64,000 bases of DNA from the NCBI GenBank assembly GCA_029721515.1, contig CM056553.1:14512447-14576446 (forward strand), written 5' to 3'. Within the stretch, counting starts at the first letter, position 1. Every line of letters begins with the position of its first letter. Below, piece by piece: positions 22,466-33,064 of this stretch. This DNA is from Synanceia verrucosa (Eukaryota; Chordata; Actinopteri; Perciformes; Synanceiidae). A program made the position numbers and the translations under genes. Below the pieces are notes generated by a model that was given only the letters and a program-made list of their open reading frames with translations, was not told the origin of the DNA and did not search any database.

Positions 22466-24850
22466 CTCTAGAGGAGAGTCTGGTTCATCCAGGATGCTCT
22501 TCTCACTCTGTATCCGCTGCATCGTCCCTGTAGAACTGGGGTCCATTATCAGCACGTTCTGACTACCAGCTCTGCCGAACTTACAGTCACTCTTTCTGGA
22601 GTCAGTGGTCCTGCACACCTCGTAGTTGTACACGTGTTGGAGAGTCCCTGTCCCCAAAGTGTCTGAGTAACGTGGTGGATAATATGGAATCACAGGGAGA
22701 TTGGAGTGATACAGGATGCGAGACTGTCTCCACCTGTAGATCTTCACTGATATAATGACCACTAAACACGTGATGAAGAGGAAGGAGACTACAGCCAGAG
22801 CCAACACTAAGTAAAAAGTCAGGTTGTCATTGTACTCCTTGTCGTGTGTAAAGTCAGTGAACTCAGACAGCACTTCAGGGAAGCTGTCCGCCACCGCCAC
22901 GTTAACAATGACTGTAGCTGAACGAGAGGGCTGCCCGTTGTCCTCCACTATAACAGTCAGTCTTTGTTTCACAGCATCTTTATCAGTGACTTGGCGGATA
23001 GTTCTTATTTCTCCATTCTGTAAGCCCACTTCAAACAGCGCCCTGTCTGTGGCTTTCTGCAGTTTATAGGAGAGCCAGGCATTCTGTCCAGAGTCCACAT
23101 CAACAGCCACCACTTTAGTGACTAGATAGCCCACATCTGCTGAACGAGGCACCATTTCAGCCACCACAGAGCCACCAGTCTGGACTGGGTACAGAACCTG
23201 AGGAGGGTTGTCGTTCTGGTCCTGGATCAGTATTTTCACAGTCACGTTGCTGCTGAGTGGAGGAGAACCTCCATCCTGAGCTTTGACTCGGAAGTGGAAG
23301 TCTTTGATCTGCTCGTAGTCAAAAGAGCGCACTGCATGGATGACTCCACTATCAGCACTGACGGACACATATGAGGAGACTGGCACTCCGTTAACAGAGG
23401 AGTCCTCCAGGATGTAAGAAACTCTGGCATTCTGGTTCCAGTCAGCGTCTCTGGCTTTCACTGTGAATATAGAGAGGCCTGGTGTGTTGTTCTCTACAAT
23501 GTAGGCCTCATATGAGCTCCTCTCAAAGACAGGCGCGTTATCATTCACATCAGAGATCTGTAAGGTGAGAGTGACGCTGCTGGAGAGGGAGGGCACTCCC
23601 TCATCAGAGCAGGTCACTGTGATATTATACCCTGAGGATCTCTCTCTGTCTAAATCACTGTCTGTCACTAAAGTATAGAAATTATTTGTTGACGTTGTTA
23701 AAATAAAGGGTAAATTTTCGCTTATAAAACATTGGACTTTGCCGTTTTCTCCAGTGTCCTTATCCTCAATATTTATCATTGTAACGATTGTATTGAGTTT
23801 TGCATCCTCTGATATCACAGTTGATTTTGACATAATGTCAATTTCAGGCCTGTTGTCATTTATATCCTGCACATCAACAATTAACTTACAAGAATCTGTT
23901 AGTCCTCCATCGTCACTAGCGAGTAAATTCATCTGGTAGCTGCGCGACTCTTCAAAATCAAGATTTCCAATTAATATAATTTCACCTCTTTCTTCATTTA
24001 CCGCAAATACATTTCCCACATCATCTAACGTATTTGTGATTGAATATGTTATTTTACTGTTTGAACCCTGATCTGCATCTGAGGCTGAAACAGAAGCAAC
24101 AACTGTTCCTTTAGGTGAGTTCTCAGTAACTGTAGCTTTGTATGTTTGCTGTGTAAAAACAGGGGCATTATCATTAGCGTCTAAAACAGTAATAATAATC
24201 TGCATTGTTCCTGACATCTGCGGCTCTCCTCCATCTACAGCTGTTAACACCAGAGATATCTGCTCCTGCTTCTCTCTGTCTAAAGGCTTCTGGAGAACCA
24301 TCTCAACGTTTTTATTCCCATCTGCATTATTCTGAAGTTTAAGAGCAAAATTATCAGTTGGTTTCAATTCATAGCTGTTGACATCATTAATTCCAACATC
24401 AAGATCCACCGCTCTCTTCAGCACAAATTTTGCCCCGATCATCGCTGACTCACTAATTTTGAATTTCATCTCATTTCTTTCAAATGTTGGTGCATTATCA
24501 TTGATATCTGTGATCTGAACAGTAACACTGTAAAATTCCATCGGACTCTCCAAAATAATTTGAAAATGCAAAGCACAAGGCGTCATCTGTCTGCATAGCA
24601 CCTCTCTGTCTATTCTCTCTTTGACGAGGAGGACTCCTCTTTCTCTGTTCAGCTCGATGTACTGGTCGCTGTCTCGGGTATAGATTCGAGCTTTACCAGA
24701 AATCAAACGTTTTGTTTCAAAACCTAGATCTTGTGCTACATTACCGACTAAAGAGCCTTTCGGCATTTCTTCTGGTATTGTGTAACTGACCTGCCCAATC
24801 ACCGAGCCGAGCGAAATGAGAGAGATGAACAGCAGCGTTTGTCCTTTCAT
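22466..24850 (-). CDS. pcdhg: Protocadherin gamma variable exon V7 (type C)
   Basis: 795 codons to GAG|GTTAGA, partner of V4. It keeps LKRAVDLDVGINDVNSYELK and NVFAVNEERGEIIL. Differences from V4: LQNNADGNK for LEKNADGNK in EC2, RSYQMNLLASD for RSYQINLLASD in EC3, DKDTGENGK in EC4 (the array-typical form), FILTTSTNN for FVLKTSTNN, and RSSGYNITV for RSSEYNITV late in EC4, a change seen in no other exon. The tail is the common form (SSTGTMQRI). Chosen start as in V4; an in-frame Met also lies at 24931. Confidence 0.95.
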
Positions 24851-25066
24851 TGTTCTATCCGAGGATTTTCTCAGCAAGGCTCCACAGTCCGGTTTATAAA
24901 TCCCACAAACTGCGGTCCACTCCAGTGTCAAACATCTACTTCACAGCTCTATAATCCAAACAGAGAAACAACAGTCGCAGAGGTCGTCGTGTTGGTTACA
25001 AGATAAACTGCAAATGCAAAAAACACGTTCTTTTCCGTCGTGTTCTCTCTTCAGTATGGTGATGTT

Positions 25067-25138
25067 ACATGGGAGGTGCTGTGCAGACCTACTCAGCCGA
25101 GCACACTGCACAAACTGGTCAACAGCGGCCCTAAGAGT
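25067..25138 (-). promoter_or_regulatory. V7 promoter: CSE and CACCTCCCATGT block
   Basis: CSE at 25115-25138 and block at 25067-25081. Confidence 0.8.
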
Positions 25139-25453
25139 TCACAATGTAAAACTGCAGAAACTCAATTTGAATTCATCGGTGCAGCAGACTTATTGTTCGT
25201 GAAGTGTAACATAAAATAAGGAATCATGCCATACACGCAATACTGCAGAGGGTAAAGCTAAACTTCAAAACTGATTGGGTTATCGATATTCACTTTGGGG
25301 TAAAAATGCAGCCACAAAATATTTGTATATAAAATACACCTCATCTGAATAAAATCATGAAAAAAACAGACTAAATAAAATCCATACAAAAGAAACCGTA
25401 CAACTTCAACTACACTGTAGTTTTTTGAGGGAACTGGAGAGGATAGCTGAGAT

Positions 25454-25474
25454 ATCGCTGTCTGAGGTCCTGAA
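25454..25474 (-). promoter_or_regulatory. RE1/NRSE element (one mismatch)
   Basis: TTCAGGACC-TC-AGACAGCGAT on the minus strand, as in sister spacers. Confidence 0.65.
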
Positions 25475-25882
25475 ATTATAAAAGAGTGAAAACGGCAAAC
25501 AACTCTGAACATCACAAGTGCTTTCCTGCAGGTGTAAATATTGAAAAAAACAACAATTTCAACATGAGAAAATTAAAGTTAAGTAAGAATTGTAAAATAG
25601 ATCAATATTTTAAGTATGAATCCTGTGTATAATCAGCATTCACCAAACACTTGTATGCTTAATTTGCACTAAACAAAACATGAATTTTCAAATACCGAAA
25701 AAGCCAGTAGGAGTCTCAATAAATTGCCTTCAGCCATACCCATCCTAAAAGTTGTATTATTAAAATGGTCTATATGAAAACAAAGTTAAACGAGCAAAAC
25801 CTCTGGGCAAGATACCAGTCTATATTAAAACACAATGCAACCAAGTCATGGTCTGAGTCTGAAATAATAGACAGCCTAAAGA

Positions 25883-25903
25883 GACGCTGTTCATGGTGCT
25901 GAA
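25883..25903 (-). promoter_or_regulatory. RE1/NRSE element, right half mutated
   Basis: TTCAGCACC-AT-GAACAGCGTC: the second G of GGACAG is A here, a core position intact in its paralogues at 8187, 15272 and 18798. Confidence 0.55.
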
Positions 25904-25989
25904 ACGCACTGAAAAATACAACAATCAATCAGAGTAAAAAGAGACAGAGAAAGGAAAAAACAAAGAACATGCTATATTAATTGACGAAC

Positions 25990-28374
25990 CTCTAGAGGAG
26001 AGTCTGGTTCATCCAGGATGCTCTTCTCACTCTGTATCCGCTGCATCGTCCCTGTAGAACTGGGGTCCATTATCAGCACGTTCTGACTACCAGCTCTGCC
26101 GAACTTACAGTCACTCTTTCTGGAGTCAGTGGTCCTGCACACCTCGTAGTTGTACACGTGTTGGAGAGTCCCTGTCCCCAAAGTGTCTGAGTAACGTGGT
26201 GGATAATATGGAATCACAGGGAGATTGGAGTGATACAGGATGCGAGACTGTCTCCACCTGTAGATCTTCACTGATATAATAACCACTAAACACGTGATGA
26301 AGAGGAAGGACACTACAGCCAGAGCCAACACTAAGTAAAAAGTCAGGTTGTCATTGTACTCCTTGTCGTGTGTAAAGTCAGTGAACTCAGACAGCACTTC
26401 AGGGAAGCTGTCCGCCACCGCCACGTTAACAATGACTGTAGCTGAACGAGAGGGCTGCCCGTTGTCCTCCACTATAACAGTCAGTCTTTGTTTCACAGCA
26501 TCTTTATCAGTGACTTGGCGGATAGTTCTTATTTCTCCATTCTGTAAGCCCACTTCAAACAGCGCCCTGTCTGTGGCTTTCTGCAGTTTATAGGAGAGCC
26601 AGGCATTCTGTCCAGAGTCCACATCAACAGCCACCACTTTAGTGACCAGATAGCCCACATCTGCTGAACGAGGCACCATTTCAGCCACCACAGAGCCACC
26701 AGTCTGGACTGGGTACAGAACCTGAGGAGGGTTGTCGTTCTGGTCCTGGATCAGTATTTTCACACTCACGTTGCTGCTGAGTGGAGGAGAACCTCCATCC
26801 TGAGCTTTGACCCGGAAATGGAAGTCTTTGATCTGCTCGTAGTCAAAAGAGCGCACTGCATGGATGACTCCACTATCAGCACTGACGGACACATATGAGG
26901 AGACTGGCACTCCGTTAACAGAGGAGTCCTCCAGGATGTAAGAAACTCGGGCATTCTGGTTCCAGTCAGCGTCTCTGGCTTTCACTGTGAATATAGAGAG
27001 GCCTGGTGTGTTGTTCTCTACAATGTAGGCCTCATATGAGCTCCTCTCAAAGACAGGCGCGTTATCATTCACATCAGAGATCTGTAAGGTGAGAGTGACG
27101 CTGCTGGAGAGGGAGGCCACTCCCTCATCAGAGCAGGTCACTGTGATATTATACTCTGAGGATCTCTCTCTGTCTAAATCACTGTCTGTCACTAAAGTAT
27201 AGAAATTATTTGTTGACGTTTTTAAAATAAAAGGTAAATTTTCGCTGATAAAACACTGAACAATGCCGTTTTCTCCAGTGTCCTTGTCTTCAGTATTTAT
27301 CATTGTAACGACTGTATTGAGCTTTGCATCCTCTGATATCACAGTTGACTTTGACATAATATCAATTACAGGCCTGTTGTCATTTACGTCTACCACATCA
27401 ACAATTAACTTACAAGAATCTGTTAGTCCTCCGTCGTCACTGGCGAGCAAATTTATTTGGTAGTTGCGAGACTCTTCAAAATCAAGATTTCCAATTAAAG
27501 TAATTTCACCATTTTCCCTGTTTATCTTAAATACTTTCCTGACATCATCTAACGTATTTGTGATTGAATATGTTATTTTACTGTTTGAACCCTGATCTGC
27601 ATCTGAGGCTGAAACAGAAGCAACAACTGTTCCTTTAGGTGAGTTCTCAGTAACTGTAGCTTTGTATGTTTGCTGTGTAAAAACAGGGGCATTATCATTA
27701 GCGTCTAAAACAGTAATAATAATCTGCATTGTTCCTGACATCTGCGGCTCTCCTCCATCTACAGCTGTTAACACCAGAGATATCTGCTCCTGCTTCTCTC
27801 TGTCTAAAGGCTTCTGGAGAACCATCTCAACGTTTTTATTCCCATCTGCATTTTTCTCAAGTTTAAGAGCAAAATTATCAGTTGGTTTCAATTCATACCT
27901 CTGAAGATCATTTATTCCGACATCAAGATCCTCAGCTCTTTCCAGCACAAATTTTGCCCCGATCACAGCTGACTCACTAATTTTGAATTTCATCTCATTT
28001 CTTTCAAATGTTGGTGCATTATCATTGATATCTGTGATCTGAACAGTAACGCTGTAAAATTCCATCGGACTCTCCAAAATAATTTGAAAATGCAAAGCAC
28101 AAGGCGTCATCTGTCTGCATAGCACCTCTCTGTCTATTCTCTCTTTGACGAGGAGGACTCCTCTTTCTCTGTTCAGCTCGATGTACTGGTCGCTGTCTCG
28201 AGTATAGATTCGAGCTTTACCAGAAATCAAACGTTTTGTTTCAAAACCTAGATCTTGTGCTATATTACCGACTAAAGAGCCTTTCGGCATTTCTTCCGGT
28301 ATTGTGTAACTGACCTGCCCGATTACCGAGCCGAGCGAAATGAGAGAGATGAACAGCAGCGTTTGTCCTTTCAT
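25990..28374 (-). CDS. pcdhg: Protocadherin gamma variable exon V8 (type A)
   Basis: 795 codons to GAG|GTTCGT. Closest to V5, including DVVDVNDNRPVIDIMS and the DANDN linker. EC1 has NIAQDLG, like V2, rather than the NVAQ of V4-V7, so EC1 and EC3-EC4 point to different sisters. EC2 has SESAVIGAKF, like V2, against SESAMIGAKF in V4, V5 and V7. Private change: DEGVASLSSS for DEGVPSLSSS at the start of the homogenised part. It closes the A-B-C-A-B-C-A array; its upstream neighbour V9 has different EC1-EC2 sequence. An upstream in-frame Met lies at 28455. Confidence 0.95.
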
Positions 28375-28590
28375 TGTTCTATCCGAGGATTTTCTCAGCA
28401 AGGCTCCACAGTCCGGTTTATAAATCCCACAAACTGCGGTCCACTCCAGTGTCAAACATCTACTTCACAGCTCTATAATCCAAACAGAGAAACAACAGTC
28501 GCAGAGGTCGTCGTGTTGGTTACAAGATAAACTGCAAATGCAGAAAACACGTTCTTTTCCGTCGTGTTCTCTCTTCAGTATGGTGATGTT

Positions 28591-28662
28591 ACATGGGAGG
28601 TGCTGTGCAGACCTACTCAGCCGAGCACACTGCACAAACTGGTCAACAGCGGCCCTAAGAGT
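28591..28662 (-). promoter_or_regulatory. V8 promoter: CSE and CACCTCCCATGT block
   Basis: CSE at 28639-28662 and block at 28591-28605. Confidence 0.8.
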
Positions 28663-28984
28663 TCACAATATAAAACTGCAGAAACTCAATTTGAATTAAT
28701 CGGTGCAGCAGACTTATTGTTAGTGAAGTGTGACATAAAATAAGGAATAATGCCATACACGCAATACTGCAGAGGGTAAAGCTAAACTTGAAAACTGAAT
28801 GGGTTATCGATATTCACTCTGGGTTAAATATTCAGCCTCAAAAATGTGTAGCCAACATAAAAATATAGAACCTATCTGACTAAAATCATGAAAGTCAGGT
28901 TAAATTAGAAATGCATCCAAAATAAAACGTAAAACAAAAAGTACAACAAACTTTTTTGAGGGAATTGTAGAGGAGAGCTGAGAT

Positions 28985-29005
28985 ATCTTTGTCTGAGGTC
29001 CTGAA
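28985..29005 (-). promoter_or_regulatory. Decayed RE1/NRSE element
   Basis: TTCAGGACC-TC-AGACAAAGAT: orthologous in place to 7755, but CAGCG has become CAAAG, giving two core mismatches. Confidence 0.35.
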
Positions 29006-29403
29006 ATTTTTAAAGTGTGAAAACGGTAAACACTTCCGACCAGCTGCTTTCCTGCAGATGTAAATATTGCAAACAAAACTTGAACGTGAGAAAACTGAAG
29101 TGTAGAAATGTTTGTAAAATACATTAATTGTGATAATGAATCCTGCTTATAATAAGCATTCACAAAATGTGCTCAATTTGCACGAAATAAAAAACGAATA
29201 TCCAAATACCGAAAAAGTCAATTGGAGACTCAATAAAATGCCTTCAGCAACAACCATCAATAAATGTGTATTATCAAAATGCTGGGTATGAAAATATAGT
29301 TGAAGAAGCACGATATCAGGGAAAGATATCAGTCTGCCAGTGAGTTTTAACAAAAATGCAACCAAGTCATGGTCTGAGTCTGAAATAATATGCAGCCTAA
29401 AGG

Positions 29404-29424
29404 GACGCTGTCCATGGTTCTGAA
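29404..29424 (-). promoter_or_regulatory. RE1/NRSE element (perfect core)
   Basis: TTCAGAACC-AT-GGACAGCGTC on the minus strand; the A at position 6 is allowed by the core. It lies about 95 bp 3' of the V9 donor. Confidence 0.8.
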
Positions 29425-29517
29425 ACTTAGGAAGCACTGAAAAATTACACCCATCAATCCGAAAAACAGAGACAGAGAAATGAAGCCACAAAGAATAGAG
29501 TATATTAATTGACGAAC

Positions 29518-31902
29518 CTCTAGAGGAGAGTCTGGTTCATCCAGGATGCTCTTCTCACTCTGTATCCGCTGCATCGTCCCTGTAGAACTGGGGTCCATTA
29601 TCAGCACGTTCTGACTACCAGCTCTGCCGAACTTACAGTCACTCTTTCTGGAGTCAGTGGTCCTGCACACCTCGTAGTTGTACACGTGTTGGAGAGTCCC
29701 TGTCCCCAAAGTGTCTGAGTAACGTGGTGGATAATATGGAATCACAGGGAGATTGGAGTGATACTGGATGCGAGACTGTCTCCACCTGTAGATCTTCACT
29801 GATATAATGACCACTAAACACGTGATGAAGAGGAAGGAGACTACAGCCAGAGCCAACACTAAGTAAAAAGTCAGGTTGTCATTGTACTCCTTGTCGTGTG
29901 TAAAGTCAGTGAACTCAGACAGCACTTCAGGGAAGCTGTCCGCCACCGCCACGTTAACAATGACTGTAGCTGAACGAGAGGGCTGCCCGTTGTCCTCCAC
30001 TATAACAGTCAGTCTTTGTTTCACAGCATCTTTATCGGTGACTTGGCGGATAGTTCTTATTTCTCCATTCTGTAAGCCCACTTCAAACAGCGCCCTGTCT
30101 GTGGCTTTCTGCAGTTTATAGGAGAGCCAGGCATTCTGTCCAGAGTCCACATCAACAGCCACCACTTTAGTGACCAGATAGCCCACATCTGCTGAACGAG
30201 GCACCATTTCAGCCACCACAGAGCCACCAGTCTGGACTGGGTACAGAACCTGAGGAGGGTTATCGTTCTGGTCCTGGATCAGTATTTTCACAGTCACGTT
30301 GCTGCTGAGTGGAGGAGAACCTCCATCCTGAGCTTTGACTCGGAAGTGGAAGTCTTTGATCTGCTCGTAGTCAAAAGAGCGCACTGCATGGATGACTCCA
30401 CTGTCAGCACTGACGGACACATATGAGGAGACTGGCACTCCGTTAACAGAGGAGTCCTCCAGGATGTAAGAAACTCGGGCATTCTGGTTCCAGTCAGCGT
30501 CTCTGGCTTTCACTGTGAATATAGAGAGGCCTGGTGTGTTGTTCTCTACAATGTAGGCCTCATATGAGCTCCTCTCAAAGACAGGCGCGTTATCATTCAC
30601 ATCAGAGATCTGTAAGATGAGAGTGACGCTGCTGGAGAGGGAGGGCACTCCCTCATCAGAGCAGGTCACTGTGATATTATACTCTGAGGATCTCTCTCTG
30701 TCTAAATCACTGTCTGTCACTAAAGTATAGAAATTATTTGTTGACGTTTTTAAAATGAAGGGTATATTTTCGCTTATAAAACATTGAACAATACCGTTTT
30801 CTCCCGAATCTAAGTCGTCAGTATTTATCATTGTAACGACTGTATTGAGCTTTGCATCCTCTGATATCACAGTTGACTTTGACATTATGTTGATTTCAGG
30901 CCTGTTGTCATTTACATCTTGCACATCAACGATTAACTTACACGAGTCTGTGAGTCCTCCATCGTCACTGGCACGCAAATTAATTTGAAAATATTTTGAT
31001 TTCTCGAAATCAATATCGCCAATTAATGTAATTTCACCGTTTTCTTGATTTATCTCAAATACACTTCTGACATTGTCTAACGTATTTGTGATTGAATATG
31101 TTATTTTACTGTTTGAACCCTGATCTGCATCTGAGGCTGAAACAGAAGCAACAACTGTTCCTTTAGGTGAGTTCTCAGTCACTGTAGCTTTGTATGTTTG
31201 CTGTGTAAAAACAGGGGCATTATCATTAACGTCTAAAACAGTAATAATAATCTGCATTGTTCCTGACATCTGCGGCTCTCCTCCATCTACAGCTGTTAAC
31301 ACCAGAGATATCTGCTCCTGCTTCTCTCTGTCTAAAGGCTTCTGGAGAACCATCTCAACGTTTTTATTCCCATCTGCGCTATCCTGAAGTGTAAGACCAA
31401 ATTTTTCTTTCGGTTTTAAATCGTAATTTTGAAGATCGTTAATTCCAACATCAAGATCAACAGCTCTCTCCAGTACAAATTTTGCCCCGGTGATGGCTGA
31501 CTCGCTAATTTTGAATTTAATCTCACTCTTTTCAAATGTTGGCTCATTATCGTTTATATCTGTGATTTGAACAGTAACACTGTAAAATTCCATCGGATTC
31601 TCCAAAATAATCTGAAAATGTAGAGCGCAGAGAGCTGTTTCTGGACACAGCGCCTCTCTGTCGATTCTCTCTTTGACGAGGAGGACTCCTCTTTCTCTGT
31701 TCAGCTCGATGTACTGGTCGTTGTTCCTCGTAAATATCTTAGCTTTTCCTGATAGCAAACGTTTTATTTCTAAACCTAAGTCTTGCGCTATGTTTCCCAC
31801 TAAAGAGCCTTTCGCCATTTCCTCTGGAATAGAGTAGCTGACCTGTCCGAGCACGAAGTTGAGGGAAAGGAGAGAGACAAACAGCGGTACTTGCCAATTC
31901 AT
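29518..31902 (-). CDS. pcdhg: Protocadherin gamma variable exon V9
   Basis: 795 codons from the DRTM methionine (in-frame upstream Met at 31980) to GAG|GTTCGT; the frame stays open about 57 codons into the intron, which is not coding. Signal MNWQVPLFVSLLSLNFVLG. EC1 is distinctive: LGLEIKRLLSGKAKIFTRNN and a CX5C loop C-PETAL-C. EC2 has ITGAKFVLERAVDLDVG and LKPKEKFGLTLQDS. From late EC2 through early EC3 (about residues 177-274) it is almost identical to the V2-V8 array, then diverges again (VRSVFEINQENGEI), so it carries a conversion island. The juxtamembrane SRIQYHSN is shared with V1. Confidence 0.95.
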
Positions 31903-32130
31903 TGTTCTATCCAGTTTTTCCCAGTGAGGCTCCACAGTCTGTTTATATTCCAAATAAACACTGATATTCCTCAGATCCAAATGTCAAATCTCATATGAAC
32001 AGCAGAATGACTCGGTCATTTGAAGCAAATCTCTTGTGGATCAAATTTCTCCTCTTTTCTGCCCAAAACGTTCGACAACCACAACTGTCCTTTCTTTGTC
32101 GTCGTGTTCTCTCTGTACTGCGTCGATTTT

Positions 32131-32198
32131 ACATGGGAGGTGCTGCAACGACCCTGCTCTCATTCATCAACACCCTGGTCAACAGCGGCCCTAAGAGT
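32131..32198 (-). promoter_or_regulatory. V9 promoter: CSE and CACCTCCCATGT block
   Basis: CSE at 32175-32198 and block at 32131-32145, about 275 bp upstream of the V9 start. Confidence 0.8.
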
Positions 32199-32599
32199 CC
32201 ATTTTATAAAACTGCACAAGACCAACTAATATTCAACTCAGAGGAGCTCACTAAAAACAATCTGTGAGTTTAGTTACAATACATGAGTTCAAACAAAAGA
32301 CTGTAGTCTAACAATTATTATAGAAAAAAATATGTAATAAGGCTTTGAGACAAATATATAAAATACGACAGACCAACAATGACTCGCACCATGTTAATTT
32401 GAGGTTGCAGATATGTCAGATATCGGGGTGGAGATGAAATCAACACGAAAAGACTTGCCACTGAAAATATCTCTGGAAATATAAGGTTTTGTCACATTAA
32501 GATGATTATTGAAAAACAATAAGGAGAATAGAGAAAAAAACGTAGATATTGAAATTGTGAAAACAGACAGACATGAACTTGAGTCTGTACTATGTATGT

Positions 32600-32621
32600 C
32601 ACTGTCCACAGCCGTTCTGAA
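32600..32621 (-). promoter_or_regulatory. Irregular RE1-like site
   Basis: TTCAGAACG and GGACAG lie 5 bases apart instead of 2. The flanks match the element at 39614, which has correct spacing, so a 3-base insertion is the simplest reading. This spacing is outside the known REST classes. Confidence 0.3.
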
Positions 32622-33064
32622 GTGAATCAACTCTGAATGACAGCAAAACTTGGAAAGCACAAGTTGTTTGAATGACGTCATTACATAAAGACAGTATCTG
32701 GGAAATATGATGAAACATTTCTGGAAAATAATGATTTAAATAATAACTGCTATAGCAATAGTAACTACTATTATTGTTACTACGAAAATTAATAATAAGC
32801 ATTACATCACGAGTTTATTATATGAATCTTCAAGTTAAATAAATTAAATTCTCTCAGAGTGATCAGGGGAAGTAAACCCAAATGTCCGAATAAATAACAA
32901 GTTTAGATTGTTGTATAGACCACAAAATCCTGCTCTGTAGACAAATAAAGATACTTAACACAGTGTGCCCCTAGTGTGTTGCTTAAAGAAAAAAATAGTT
33001 TGTTATTTATGTAATTATAGCCTACATTACAAAATACAATGAAGCGATATTAAAGCGGTCTAAC

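Larger units (their letters stand above)
24851..25989. other. Spacer V7-V8
   Basis: Holds the V7 promoter and two RE1 elements, one of them mutated. Short frames here (for example 25258-25515) have no recognisable domain. Confidence 0.7.
17845..28455. repeat. Tandem segmental duplication, copy 2
   Basis: Second copy of the 10.61 kb three-exon block (V6, V7, V8). Small indels shift the offset from 10611 to 10615 within the block. Confidence 0.85.
28375..29517. other. Spacer V8-V9
   Basis: Holds the V8 promoter. The part 3' of V9 is a diverged relative of the V3/V5/V6/V8 3' flanks, with one intact and one decayed RE1. Confidence 0.7.
31903..33064. other. Spacer V9-V10
   Basis: Holds the V9 promoter and one irregular RE1-like site. 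The rest is AT-rich, with short frames (for example 32394-32681) showing no domain. Confidence 0.65.

Noticed and set aside
29347..29517. C-terminal extension of V9 beyond SPLE
   Set aside because: It lies past the GT splice donor and overlaps an RE1 element; intron read-through only.
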